This document shows, piece by piece, positions 37,382 to 45,798 of a stretch of DNA of 64,000 nt. Numbering within the stretch: the stretch's first letter is position 1; each line of letters starts with the position of its first letter. Below the pieces are notes generated by a model that did not search any database, was not told the DNA's origin, and was given only the letters and a program-made list of their open reading frames with translations. The translations under genes were made by a program, and so were the position numbers. The stretch is from Arthrobacter sp. YD4 (GTDB lineage: Bacteria; Actinomycetota; Actinomycetes; Actinomycetales; Micrococcaceae): positions 537,419-601,418 of the forward strand of contig NZ_JAUHHD010000002.1 of NCBI RefSeq assembly GCF_030410515.1. Direction: 5' to 3'.

Positions 37382-38056
37382 ATGCCGGAGCCCGCCGATC
37401 ACGCCGCCGTCCGGTCCGCATATGACACGGTGGCCGAAGCCTACGCCCGGGTCCTGCCGGATCTGAGCTTCGAATCCGCCGAAGATCTGGCCATGATCCA
37501 GCGCTTCGTAAAGGATGTCGGCGCCTCGCCGGAACGAAAAGTGATCGACGCCGGCTGCGGCACCGGCCGGCTCGCCGCCCACCTCGCGGGCGCCGGGCTG
37601 AACGTCACCGGCGTCGACCTCTCACCGACCATGGTCCGGGTGGCCGGGCGTCTGCACCCAGGAATCGAGTTCGCAGCGGGCGAGCTCACCGCACTGCCGG
37701 CCGACAATGGGTCCGTGGACGGCGTCGTGGCCTGGTATTCGATCATCCACCTCGAGCCCGGCGACATGCCGGCCGTCGCCCGCGAGTTCGCTCGGGTCCT
37801 CCGGCCGGGCGGCGCCGCGCTGCTCGCCTTCCAGGTCGGAAGCGGCTCCCGCACCGTGACGCGCGCGTACGGGCACGACGTCGTGCTCCGCGCCGAACTG
37901 CACGACCCTGGCGACGTCACGCGCTGCTTCGCCGCCCACGGCTTCGCGCCGCTGGAGCAACTGCTCCGGCCGCAGAGGGAGTCGGAGAAGCAGCCCCAGG
38001 CCGTGCTCCTGTTCCGCAAAGGCAATGGACCGCAGCCACGGACCGCCGCCCGCTGA
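37382..38056 (+). CDS. Class I SAM-dependent methyltransferase
   Basis: The 224-residue protein has the SAM-binding motif I 'VIDAGCGTGRLAAHLAGAGL' (residues about 55-74), then the acidic 'VTGVDLSPTMVRVA' and 'SVDGVVAWYSIIHLEPGDMP' and 'FARVLRPGGAALLAFQV', typical of small-molecule methyltransferases (Methyltransf_11). The substrate is not predictable. It is followed after 72 bases by the uracil permease gene, which has its own ribosome site. Confidence 0.9.
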   Translation: MPEPADHAAVRSAYDTVAEAYARVLPDLSFESAEDLAMIQRFVKDVGASPERKVIDAGCGTGRLAAHLAGAGLNVTGVDLSPTMVRVAGRLHPGIEFAAGELTALPADNGSVDGVVAWYSIIHLEPGDMPAVAREFARVLRPGGAALLAFQVGSGSRTVTRAYGHDVVLRAELHDPGDVTRCFAAHGFAPLEQLLRPQRESEKQPQAVLLFRKGNGPQPRTAAR

Positions 38057-38128
38057 CGCCGTCGCGGTAAAGTGTCACCCGGAAGATTCCTTCCCAGCCC
38101 CGCGACACCTTTTGAAAGGCTCACTGCC

Positions 38129-39484
38129 ATGAGCATGCTCGGAACCAACTGGAAGATCCACGGAAACGGCAAGTCCATCCGCCCCGGCGAGGTCGTCCGG
38201 CCGGACGAGCGCCTGGCGTGGCCGCTGACCATCGGCGTCGGCATGCAGCACGTCGTGGCCATGTTCGGCGCCACCTTCCTGGTTCCGATCATCACCGGCA
38301 TGCCCCCGGCCACCACCCTGTTCTTCTCCGGCGTCGGCACCCTGCTGTTCCTGGTCATCACCAAGGGTCGCGTTCCCAGCTACCTCGGCTCTTCCTTCGC
38401 CTTCATCGCCCCGATCATGGCCTCGCAGCAGCAGTTCGGAATCCCCGGTGCGCTCGGCGGCGTGGTGATGGCCGGCATCGGCCTCGCCATCATCGGCGCG
38501 ATCGTGCAGAAGTTCGGGGCGGGCTGGATCAACCGCCTCATGCCCCCGATCGTCACCGGTGCCATCGTCGGCCTGATCGGCCTGAACCTCGCCCCCGCGG
38601 CCAAGAACAACTTCGACGCCGCCCCCATCACCGCCCTGATCACGCTCGCCGTCATCATCGTGGTCAGCGTCTTCTTCCGCGGCATTCTCGGCCGGCTGAG
38701 CATCCTGGTGGGCGTCGTCGTCGGCTACCTCGTCGCGATCATCCGCGGCGAGGTCAACTTCGCCAAGGTCGACGCCGCCGCCTGGATCGGCCTGCCGCAC
38801 TTCCAGACGCCCGAGTTCCACCTCGGCGTCGTCGGTCTCTTCGTCCCGGTGGTCCTGGTGCTGGTGGCCGAGAACATCGGCCACGTGAAGTCCGTCTCAG
38901 CCATGACGGGGCAGAACCTCGACGGCGTCTCCGGACGCGCGCTGATGGCCGACGGCGCCGCGACGGTCCTCGCCGGCCTCGGCGGCGGCTCCGGCACCAC
39001 CACCTACGCCGAAAACATCGGCGTCATGGCCGCCACCAAGGTCTATTCGACGGCGGCGTACTGGGTTGCCGGCCTCTTCGCCGTGATCCTCAGCTTCTCG
39101 CCGAAGTTCGGCGAACTGATCGCCACCGTCCCGGCAGGTGTCCTGGGCGGCGCCGCCACCATGCTTTACGGCATGATCGGCGTCCTCGGCGTGAAGATCT
39201 GGGTGCAGAACAAGGTCAACTTCTCCAACCCGGTCAACCTCACCACGGCCGCCGTCGCCCTGATCGTCGGCATCGCGGACTACACCTGGACCATTGGCGA
39301 CCTGAAGTTCACCGGCATCGCCCTCGGTTCGACCGCCGCGCTGGTGATCTACCACGGCATGAAGGCCATCGCGAAGGCCCGCGGTACGGTCGCCGAGCCG
39401 GAGACCGAGGACGGCGCCGTCGCGGCCGCTGCCCGGGGCGCCGTCAACGCCGCAGCCAAGCGCGCCCCCAAGAAGCGCCGCTAA
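38129..39484 (+). CDS. uraA: Uracil/xanthine permease (NCS2/UraA family)
   Basis: The 451-residue transporter has about 14 hydrophobic segments beginning 'WPLTIGVGMQHVVAMFGATF', the NCS2 signature 'GVGMQHVVAMFGATF', a 'GLGGGSGTTTYAENIGVMA' loop (the family motif that binds the base) and 'VLGGAATMLYGMIGVLGVKI'. It imports uracil, or possibly xanthine, with protons. The C-terminal tail is Ala/Lys-rich. ATG 38129 is followed by a second ATG at 38135; GAAAGG is the nearest ribosome site. A strong terminator follows. Confidence 0.93.
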   Translation: MSMLGTNWKIHGNGKSIRPGEVVRPDERLAWPLTIGVGMQHVVAMFGATFLVPIITGMPPATTLFFSGVGTLLFLVITKGRVPSYLGSSFAFIAPIMASQQQFGIPGALGGVVMAGIGLAIIGAIVQKFGAGWINRLMPPIVTGAIVGLIGLNLAPAAKNNFDAAPITALITLAVIIVVSVFFRGILGRLSILVGVVVGYLVAIIRGEVNFAKVDAAAWIGLPHFQTPEFHLGVVGLFVPVVLVLVAENIGHVKSVSAMTGQNLDGVSGRALMADGAATVLAGLGGGSGTTTYAENIGVMAATKVYSTAAYWVAGLFAVILSFSPKFGELIATVPAGVLGGAATMLYGMIGVLGVKIWVQNKVNFSNPVNLTTAAVALIVGIADYTWTIGDLKFTGIALGSTAALVIYHGMKAIAKARGTVAEPETEDGAVAAAARGAVNAAAKRAPKKRR

Positions 39485-39510
39485 GCGCGGACCCGCGGCC
39501 TGGAACACGG

Positions 39511-39552
39511 CAAGGGCGGCGCCTCTCCCGGGAAGGAGGGGCGCCGCCCTTG
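39511..39552 (+). terminator. Strong Rho-independent terminator after uracil permease
   Basis: CAAGGGCGGCGCC at 39511-39523 pairs with GGCGCCGCCCTTG at 39540-39552 (13 perfect pairs), extended inward by TCTCC/GGAGG (one G:T) to an 18-pair stem with a 6-base loop CGGGAA. It is followed by CTGTTTAA. It sits 27 bases after the uraA stop and faces the acidic protein gene on the other strand, so it may act in both directions. Confidence 0.85.
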
Positions 39553-39578
39553 CTGTTTAATGCTGACGAAGCCGGCGG

Positions 39579-40106
39579 TTAGCCGGCGTTGAAGGAATCC
39601 TTGTCCTCGTCGTCGCGATCCTTCGGTGAGTGCTCCTCCGGCAGGTCCGTGCCGGAGCCGTCCGGAATGCCGGCGGCGTCCTGCCCGGACTCCGAGGAGA
39701 ACGGGCGGCCCGGTTCGGCTTCCTCGGTGTTGGCGGAGTCCATGTCAGCTTCCGACGACGGCACGGCGCCGCCGTTCTCGGCTGCGGTCTCGTCGCCGGA
39801 CTCGAAGCCCTGCTCGGTGCTCTCGTTTTCCGCGTTCATCTGCTCCTCCGTTCCTCCGAAGCGTCCCGCTCCGGGTTCTCCTGCACTGTCCTGGTCTTCC
39901 GCGCCGAACTGGCTCAGATCCGGGGCGCCGGACGGGAAGGTCTCACCGTCAGGGCTGTCCTGGTTCAGGCCCGCGGCGTCGAACGCTTCTTCGTCGCGCG
40001 GCTGGGCGAAGCTCTTGGTGTCGCCGCCGGGCATCTCCTGCTCGGCGGTGGGTGTGCCGTAGCCGCCTGCTTCTTCCTCGACGACGCGGTGCTGGTCTTC
40101 AGACAT
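39579..40106 (-). CDS. Acidic, intrinsically disordered protein
   Basis: The 175-residue protein is nearly devoid of hydrophobic segments and very rich in Glu, Asp, Ser, Gly, Ala and Thr ('EEEAGGYGTPTAEQEMPGG', 'DGETFPSGAPDLSQFG', 'SPKDRDDEDKDSF'), with few basic residues. It has no detectable domain and is almost certainly disordered. It might be a stress-inducible or hydrophilin-like protein, but no function can be assigned. A GGAGG site lies before ATG 40106. It is convergent to uraA across the terminator. Confidence 0.75.
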   Translation of the reverse strand: MSEDQHRVVEEEAGGYGTPTAEQEMPGGDTKSFAQPRDEEAFDAAGLNQDSPDGETFPSGAPDLSQFGAEDQDSAGEPGAGRFGGTEEQMNAENESTEQGFESGDETAAENGGAVPSSEADMDSANTEEAEPGRPFSSESGQDAAGIPDGSGTDLPEEHSPKDRDDEDKDSFNAG

Positions 40107-40228
40107 GTGCTTCCTCCTGGTTAGCGGCGGCCGGCGGTCAGCCTGGCAGAATTTCCCTGCTCTTCCACCGTACCCGAAAATCGTCAGTAAGCTTAGTACC
40201 AGAGCGAAATCTCAGGTGAGGAGCAGCG

Positions 40229-40744
40229 ATGGCGCGCGCCGATGAGTCCCGGGAGGCCGGGCGGAGTGAGACCTTTGACGAGAAGATGGACCGCAACTGG
40301 GGCGAGCTGCTGCAGGAACTCCGGGTGCTGCAGACGGGCGTGCAGATCCTGGCCGGCTTCCTGCTGACGCTGCCGTTCCAGAGCCGCTTCGAGAAGCTGG
40401 ACGGCTTCGAGATCGGGCTTTACCTCTGCAACGTGGTCCTCGCTGCGCTCACCACGGCCCTGATTCTCTTGCCGGTCAGCGCTCATCGCCGGCTGTTCCG
40501 GCAGGGCCTGAAGGAGGTTCTGGTCTCCAGCGCGGACCGGATCGCGAAGACCGCCCTGGCCGCCGTCGCCCTTCTCAGCGTAGGGACGTCGGCTTTGGTT
40601 TTCGACGTCACGATCGGGCGGACCGCCGGGATCGTGGCCGGCGCGGCGCTCCTGGCGGTCCTGCTGGTGCTGCTGGTCCTGGTGCCGGACCGGCTTCGGC
40701 GGAAGGCCCCGGGGCGCAGCACCGTGAATGGCCCTGACCACTAG
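40229..40744 (+). CDS. DUF6328 four-helix membrane protein
   Basis: The 171-residue protein has a charged N-terminus (about 1-28), then four helices: 'LRVLQTGVQILAGFLLTLPF', 'LYLCNVVLAALTTALILLPV', 'KTALAAVALLSVGTSALVF' and 'GIVAGAALLAVLLVLLVLVP'. The first block 'ELLQELRVLQTGVQIL' with 'RHRFLFR'-like basic cluster resembles DUF6328. Function unknown. A GAGGAG site lies before ATG 40229. It is divergent from the acidic protein, and its stop codon shares CTAG with the next, opposite-strand gene. Confidence 0.75.
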   Translation: MARADESREAGRSETFDEKMDRNWGELLQELRVLQTGVQILAGFLLTLPFQSRFEKLDGFEIGLYLCNVVLAALTTALILLPVSAHRRLFRQGLKEVLVSSADRIAKTALAAVALLSVGTSALVFDVTIGRTAGIVAGAALLAVLLVLLVLVPDRLRRKAPGRSTVNGPDH

Positions 40745-42309
40745 CCGGCGGGGTGCTCCCTCCGCTCGGCGTCGCCCTCCCGGGCCGACGCGTCCGACGC
40801 GCGCTGGTCCGAGGCCGGCTGGTCCGACTCGGCCGGATGGTAGGTCTCGTCGAACGGCATCTCGTTGAGATCCAGCAGCTCGTTATCCTCCTGTCCCGCC
40901 ACGAGTTCGTGGGCCTCTTCGACCGTGTCAACGCTCGGCATCGAGCCCATCAGCGGTCGGCCGGCCGTTTCCTTGATGAAGTAGACGGCGACCGCACCCA
41001 CCGCCGACGTGGCCATGAGGTAGTAGGCGGGCATCATCTCGTTGTTCGTGCCGGCGATGAGGGAGGCGATGATGAACGGCGCTGTGCCGCCGAAGATGGC
41101 GACGGCGAAGTTGTACGCAATGCCCATGGCGCCGTAGCGGCTTTCCGTCGGGAAGAGCGCCGGGAGCGTGGAGGCGAGGTTGGCCACGTAGAAGGTCAGC
41201 GGGAAGGCGATCAACGCCAGCCCCAGCAGCGTGGACCAGATGGCGCCGATACCGATCAGCAGGAAGGCCGGAAGGGCCAGGACCACGGTGCCCAGCGAGC
41301 CGATCCACAGCACCGGACGGCGGCCGATCCGGTCCGAAAGCTTGCCCGTCAGCGGGATCGCGGCGGACATCAGGACCAGAATCGGGATGGTGAGCAGGGT
41401 GCCGTGGAGCTCGTCGTAGCCCTTGTTCGAGGTCAGGTACGTGGGCATGTAGGAGGTGAGCGCGTAACCCACGGTGTTGGCGGCGGCCACGAGGATCATC
41501 GCCAGCAGGATTCCGCGCCAGTGCGAGGCGAAGATGGCTACCGGGCCCTTGGCGTCCGCGGATTCGCCTTCCGCCCCGCCGGTCTGCGCGTCGAGGCTGG
41601 CTTGGAACGCCGGGGATTCCTCGATCTTCATCCGGAAGTAGATGGCGATCAGCCCCAGCGGGCCGGCGATCAGGAACGGGAGCCGCCAGCCCCAGGCCTG
41701 CATGGTGTCCTCGCCGAGGGTGACCTGCAGCAGCGTGACCAGTGCGGCGCCGATGGCGAAGCCCATGTAGCTGCCCAGGTCCAGGAAGCTGGCGAAGAAA
41801 CCGCGCCGGGCGTCCGGGGCGTGCTCGCTGACGAACGTGGTGGCGCCGGCGTATTCGCCGCCGGTGGAGAAGCCCTGGATCAGCTTGGTGGCGACCAGCA
41901 GCACGGCAGCCCAGATTCCGAGGGTGGCGTACCCGGGTAGCAGGCCCACCACGAAGGTGGACGCGGCCATGATGATCAGTGTCATGGCCAGCACCCGCTG
42001 TCGGCCGATCTTGTCGCCGAGCCAGCCGAAGAACACTCCGCCGAGCGGCCGGGCCACGAAGGTGGCGCCGAACGTACCCAGCAGGAACAGATTTTGGACG
42101 GTCTTGTCCGCCTCGGGCAGGAAGACCGGGCCCATGGTGGTGATCAGGTAGCCGAACACGCCGACGTCGTACCATTCCATGGTGTTGCCGACGATGGTTC
42201 CGCCGAGGGCCTTGCGCATCACGCGCCGGTCCACGACATTGATGTGTTCGACCTCGAGCCGCCGTTCCCGGAGCTTGGGGCGGCGGGCGGTGCTGCGCTT
42301 CATGGACAT
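40741..42309 (-). CDS. MHS-family MFS transporter (ProP/KgtP-like)
   Basis: The 522-residue protein has 12 hydrophobic helices and the metabolite:H+ symporter signature: 'GNTMEWYDVGVFGYLITTMG' near residue 40, the MFS loop 'FGWLGDKIGRQRVLAM', and 'LIQGFSTGGEYAGATTFVSE'. A short hydrophilic N-terminus and a longer acidic, Gln/Ser/Asp-rich C-terminal tail flank the core. ProP-like members import proline/betaine, KgtP-like members organic acids; the substrate cannot be fixed from sequence. ATG 42309 has AGGAG seven bases upstream. It shares a CTAG stop with DUF6328. Confidence 0.9.
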   Translation of the reverse strand: MSMKRSTARRPKLRERRLEVEHINVVDRRVMRKALGGTIVGNTMEWYDVGVFGYLITTMGPVFLPEADKTVQNLFLLGTFGATFVARPLGGVFFGWLGDKIGRQRVLAMTLIIMAASTFVVGLLPGYATLGIWAAVLLVATKLIQGFSTGGEYAGATTFVSEHAPDARRGFFASFLDLGSYMGFAIGAALVTLLQVTLGEDTMQAWGWRLPFLIAGPLGLIAIYFRMKIEESPAFQASLDAQTGGAEGESADAKGPVAIFASHWRGILLAMILVAAANTVGYALTSYMPTYLTSNKGYDELHGTLLTIPILVLMSAAIPLTGKLSDRIGRRPVLWIGSLGTVVLALPAFLLIGIGAIWSTLLGLALIAFPLTFYVANLASTLPALFPTESRYGAMGIAYNFAVAIFGGTAPFIIASLIAGTNNEMMPAYYLMATSAVGAVAVYFIKETAGRPLMGSMPSVDTVEEAHELVAGQEDNELLDLNEMPFDETYHPAESDQPASDQRASDASAREGDAERREHPAG

Positions 42310-42423
42310 GCGGATCTCCTGTCACGGCCACCGGTATGCGCGTGGCCCTGGCAGGGGGTCACGGCCCCCAATGAAGCAATCTTATTCAGCGGGGAGCCGC
42401 TAAACCAGAGTCTTCACCGCCAC

Positions 42424-43548
42424 TTAGGCGCCCTCGAGCACCTGGCTGGTGGTCCAGGCGAGGTACTTGGCCGCCTTCGCCTGCGCCTCCTCGGGCGAAG
42501 GGGCCGTGTCCACAAGCTGCGCCGCCGCAACCACGCCGCGCCGTTCCAGGTCTTCCGGGGTGACCAGGATCCGGCCGGCGACCATGATCACCGGGATGCC
42601 GAGGGCGTGCGCGGCGTCGGCCAGCGCCACGGGGGCCTTGCCGGTCAGCGACTGCTCGTCGAGGGACCCCTCCCCCGTGATCACCAGGTCCGCGCCGCGC
42701 AGCTTGTCGGCGAGGCCGGTGAGGCCCGCCACGAGCTGGAAACCGCTTTCCAGCGCCGCGTTGCTGAAGGCCAGGAACGACGCCGGGAAGCCGCCGGCCG
42801 CGCCGGCGCCGGGGACGTTGACGTCCCGGCCGGTGGACTGCCGGAGCACGGAGGCCCAGTTCCGCAGGCCAGCGTCGAGCCGTTCGACGGCGTCCTCGTC
42901 AGCGCCCTTCTGCGGACCGAAGACGTGCGCGGCGCCGTCGGAGCCGTAGAGCGGGTTCTGCACGTCGACGGCGATGCGCAGCGTCACGGCCGACAGTCGG
43001 GGGTCCAGTCCGCGGACGTCGACGGCCACGACGTCAGCCAGCGAGCCGCCGCCGAGGGGCACCACGTTGCCGTTGGCATCCAGCGGCTTGAGGCCCAGGG
43101 CGCGCAGGGCGCCGCTCCCGGCGTCGGTCATCGCGGACCCGCCCACGCCGAGGATGATCTCGGTGGCGCCGGCGTCGAGGGCGGCGGCGATCAACTGCCC
43201 GGAGCCGTAGCTGTGGGCACGCAGGGCGTTTTCCGGCGCGGGTTCCATGCGGGCGAGCCCGGAGGCCTGGGCGGTCTCGATGACGGCGGTGGCCCCGCCA
43301 AAGGCGTCCATCCTGAGCGCCCAGGCCGCGCCGATCGGCGCCAGGATGGGCCCGACGACGGCGTTCAGCCGCTCCTCGTAGCCCGCGGCAACTGCGGCCT
43401 CCAGCGTCCCCTCGCCGCCGTCGGCGACGGGCAGCTGCAGCACGGAGGCCTCGGGGTAGACCCGGAGGGCCCCCTCGGCCATGGCGGCGGCGGCTTCGGC
43501 CGCGGTGAGGCTGCCTTTGAACTTGTCCGGGGCAATCAGGATGCGCAT
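42424..43548 (-). CDS. Glycerate kinase (GarK/GlxK type)
   Basis: The 374-residue enzyme phosphorylates glycerate using ATP. The sequence starts 'MRILIAPDKFKGSLTAAEAA' with the family N-terminus, and contains 'LPVADGGEGTLEA', 'IILGVGGSAMTDAGSGALRA', 'GAAGGFPASFLAF' and 'LVITGEGSLDEQSLTGKAPV', all class II glycerate kinase blocks. It feeds photorespiratory, glyoxylate or serine-linked carbon into glycolysis. It lies 43 bases after the GDPD gene on the same strand and about 115 bases before the MHS transporter. Confidence 0.93.
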   Translation of the reverse strand: MRILIAPDKFKGSLTAAEAAAAMAEGALRVYPEASVLQLPVADGGEGTLEAAVAAGYEERLNAVVGPILAPIGAAWALRMDAFGGATAVIETAQASGLARMEPAPENALRAHSYGSGQLIAAALDAGATEIILGVGGSAMTDAGSGALRALGLKPLDANGNVVPLGGGSLADVVAVDVRGLDPRLSAVTLRIAVDVQNPLYGSDGAAHVFGPQKGADEDAVERLDAGLRNWASVLRQSTGRDVNVPGAGAAGGFPASFLAFSNAALESGFQLVAGLTGLADKLRGADLVITGEGSLDEQSLTGKAPVALADAAHALGIPVIMVAGRILVTPEDLERRGVVAAAQLVDTAPSPEEAQAKAAKYLAWTTSQVLEGA

Positions 43549-43591
43549 GGGTCCATCCTGCCAGCCGGGGCAGACAGCCAGGGACGTGCTG

Positions 43592-44392
43592 TCAGTCCCG
43601 CCACTGGCCGCGGTCTTGGAGCACAGCCTTGAGCAGGTCCGCCCTGTCCGTCACAATGCCGTCGACTCCGAGGTCCAGGAGCCGGTGCATCTCCGCCTCC
43701 TCATTGATGGTCCAGACGTGGACATGCAGGCCATGTAGGTGGGCGCGCCGGACGAAGCCCGCCGTCACCACGGGAACCGCCCCGAACCGGACCGGGACCT
43801 GCAGGGCGTGGACCCCGCGCAGTGCCCGCGCCGTCACGCGGCGCATCACCGGCGCCGGGAGCAGCGGACCCAGCAGCACGAAGAGGGCGTTGGAGGCCAT
43901 GCCGGCGGAGCTGGCGGCGGGACGGCTCAGGCGGCGCAGCACCGCCCGGCGGCGGCGGTCGGAGAAACTGGCCACCAGCACCCGGTCGTGCAGCCCGTGC
44001 CGTTCGATCGCGGCGGCGAGGGTTTCAACCGAGTTCCAGTCCTTGACGTCCAGGTTGAGGCGGGCGTCGGGGAATTCGGTGACCAGTTCGGCGAGTTCCG
44101 GGATGGGTTCGGTGCCGGCGATCCGGGCCCGGGCCACCGTCTCGGCGGAGAGTTCGGACACCCGCCCGGCCCCGTCGGTGACCCGGTCCAGGGTCTCGTC
44201 GTGGAAGAGGAGCAGCACGCCGTCGGCGGTGGTGTGGACGTCGGTTTCCAGGTACCGGTAGCCGAGGCCGACGGCGGCGCGGAACGCGGCCATCGAGTTT
44301 TCCGCACCTTCCGGCGAGAACCCGCGGTGGGCGATGGCCACGGGAGTGGCTGGGCTGCCGCCGTGGGCGAGGAAGGGGTGCTCTGCGCTCAT
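43592..44392 (-). CDS. Glycerophosphodiester phosphodiesterase
   Basis: The 266-residue TIM-barrel enzyme hydrolyses glycerophosphodiesters to glycerol-3-phosphate and an alcohol. The catalytic residues are visible: 'AIAHRGFSPEGAENSMAAF' (His-Arg and Glu-Asn), 'YLETDVHTTADGVLLLFHDE' (Glu, Asp and His) and 'RVTDGAGRVSEL'. No signal peptide is present, so it is probably cytosolic. It is followed by glycerate kinase and preceded by the 80-residue protein gene, all leftward. Confidence 0.93.
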   Translation of the reverse strand: MSAEHPFLAHGGSPATPVAIAHRGFSPEGAENSMAAFRAAVGLGYRYLETDVHTTADGVLLLFHDETLDRVTDGAGRVSELSAETVARARIAGTEPIPELAELVTEFPDARLNLDVKDWNSVETLAAAIERHGLHDRVLVASFSDRRRRAVLRRLSRPAASSAGMASNALFVLLGPLLPAPVMRRVTARALRGVHALQVPVRFGAVPVVTAGFVRRAHLHGLHVHVWTINEEAEMHRLLDLGVDGIVTDRADLLKAVLQDRGQWRD

Positions 44393-44418
44393 CCGGTCAG
44401 CGTACCGGAGCCGCGGTC

Positions 44419-44661
44419 CTAGCCGTGGGGCAGGATTTCGACGCCGTCGCTGCAGTGCAGCAGGGTGCGTCCGCCGCCGTCGAGGTCCACCCAGACGGTG
44501 GTGTGGTCCACGGTGAGCGCGTCCACGAATCCGGCCGCCTCGTAGCCCGGGGACAGCCGCACCCGGACCCGGTCGCCCTGGCGCAGGCTCTGCCAGTGGG
44601 CGTCCGGGGTGACGCGCCGCAGCGGCTGGTCGTCAATGTGTCGCTTCACGTTCCTGGCCAT
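44419..44661 (-). CDS. Small hypothetical beta-rich protein
   Basis: The 80-residue protein begins MARNVKRHIDDQPLRRVTP and continues with 'RQGDRVRVRLSPGYEAAGFV', then alternating polar/hydrophobic residues ('TVWVDLDGGGRTLLHCSDG'), suggesting a small beta-barrel (SH3/KOW-like). It is basic at the start and has no membrane segment. I do not recognise a named family. It lies 26 bases before the GDPD start on the same strand, so it may be co-transcribed with it. Confidence 0.6.
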   Translation of the reverse strand: MARNVKRHIDDQPLRRVTPDAHWQSLRQGDRVRVRLSPGYEAAGFVDALTVDHTTVWVDLDGGGRTLLHCSDGVEILPHG

Positions 44662-44761
44662 GATTGCCCGCCCTCAGTCATCCGATCCGTTCAGTGATTT
44701 GAGCGTAGGAGGCCAAGGTGAACGGCAGTTGGCCGCCAGCTGGGAATCACATGTCCGCGGC

Positions 44762-44880
44762 GCGGGCGGCGCGACGGCATACGGGCGGCGCGACGGCGGG
44801 GCGGGCGGCGCGACGGCGGGGCGGGCGGCGCGACGGCGGGTCAGCGCGGCGCGGCGGGTCAGCGCGGCGCAGCGGGTCAG
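44762..44880. repeat. GC-rich tandem repeats
   Basis: Four near-identical units of GCGGGCGGCGCGACGGCGGG (19-20 bases; 44762, 44781, 44801, 44821) are followed by two 18-base units TCAGCGCGGCGCGGCGGG (44841) and TCAGCGCGGCGCAGCGGG (44859) and a trailing TCAG. They sit between the small hypothetical gene and the HAD gene. No coding sense is obvious; replication slippage is the simplest origin. Confidence 0.8.
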
Positions 44881-44896
44881 GACAGAAGGCGGAGGG

Positions 44897-45715
44897 TCAG
44901 GGCTGGCGGACGCCGAGGTCGGCGAGCCGGGCCTCCAGGATCTGGGCCACGCCGTCGTCGTCGAAGTGCGGGGCCGTGTGCGCGGCGGCGCGGATGGCGT
45001 CGGGGTGGCCGCTGGCCATGGCGTAGCCGTGGCCGGCCCAGCGCAGCATCTCGATGTCGTTCGGCATGTCCCCGAAGGCCACCACGTCCTCGGCGCCGAG
45101 GCCCAGGGCGCGGGCATATTCGGCCAGGGTCACGGCCTTGTTGACGCCCGGGAGGGAGAGCTCCAGGAGGGCCATGTTGGGGGCGGAGTGGGTGGCGGCG
45201 GCCAGGTGGGCGACGGCGGGCGAGACGTCCGCGAGGAACTCGTCCGCGGTGCCTTCCCGGATGATCGCCATCAGCTTCACGACGGAATCGCCGGGGCGGA
45301 GCGTCTCGTGCAGCGGGGCCGGGGTGACCTCGTCGAGCAGGCCGGCCGAGTTGCCGCCCAGGAAGTGCGGTTCCAGGTGGAAGCCGTCGAGGGTTTCGGC
45401 GGCGAACAGCGCGTCCGGCCGGATGCCCTGGATGATCCGCCGGGCCTCGAAGACTGATTCGAGGGCCAAGGAGCGGGAGGAGATGACCCGGTCGGATTCC
45501 AGGTCCCAGACCACGGCCCCGTTGGAGCAGATCACGGTTCCGGTGTGGCCCAGCTGGTCCCGGAGGGGGTGCAGCCAGCGCGGCGGCCGGCCGGTGACGA
45601 ACACCAGCTCAACGCCGGCGTCGCGGCAGGCGTGGAAGGCGCGGACGGTCCGTTCGCTGATCCTGCCGTCGTGTCCCAGGATCGTTCCGTCGATATCGCT
45701 CGCTACCAGCCGCAT
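44897..45715 (-). CDS. HAD-superfamily (Cof-type) phosphatase
   Basis: The 272-residue protein has HAD motif I 'MRLVASDIDGTILGHDGRIS', motif II 'ELVFVTGRPPRWLHPL', a C2 cap and motif IV 'VVAFGDMPNDIEMLRWAGHG' with the motif III lysine in 'GVNKAVTLAEYARALG'. It resembles the HAD enzyme at 18319-19164 but is not close enough to call a recent duplicate. Its 3' end runs into the GC-rich tandem repeat block. The substrate is unknown. Confidence 0.88.
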   Translation of the reverse strand: MRLVASDIDGTILGHDGRISERTVRAFHACRDAGVELVFVTGRPPRWLHPLRDQLGHTGTVICSNGAVVWDLESDRVISSRSLALESVFEARRIIQGIRPDALFAAETLDGFHLEPHFLGGNSAGLLDEVTPAPLHETLRPGDSVVKLMAIIREGTADEFLADVSPAVAHLAAATHSAPNMALLELSLPGVNKAVTLAEYARALGLGAEDVVAFGDMPNDIEMLRWAGHGYAMASGHPDAIRAAAHTAPHFDDDGVAQILEARLADLGVRQP

Positions 45716-45727
45716 GCTGCCAGTCTA

Positions 45728-45763
45728 CGTCGGCGCCCCGGGCGGTTGTCCGGGGCGCCGACG
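45728..45763 (-). terminator. 14-pair hairpin between PEBP and HAD genes
   Basis: CGTCGGCGCCCCGG at 45728-45741 pairs perfectly with CCGGGGCGCCGACG at 45750-45763 across an 8-base loop. It lies 22 bases after the PEBP stop in that gene's direction and just upstream of the HAD start, so it most likely ends PEBP transcription. Confidence 0.75.
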
Positions 45764-45765
45764 CT

Positions 45766-45798
45766 TCAGTGCTGTTCGGAAAGTCTCAGTGCTGTTCG
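45766..45798. repeat. 13-base direct repeat including the PEBP stop codon
   Basis: TCAGTGCTGTTCG at 45766-45778 is repeated exactly at 45786-45798, 20 bases apart. The second copy encodes the last codons and stop of the PEBP gene (EQH then TGA on the minus strand), so the copy beyond the stop duplicates the gene's end. Confidence 0.6.

Noticed and set aside
44762..44880. CRISPR-like array
   Set aside because: Units are directly abutting with no unique spacers, extremely GC-rich and degenerate; no cas genes nearby.
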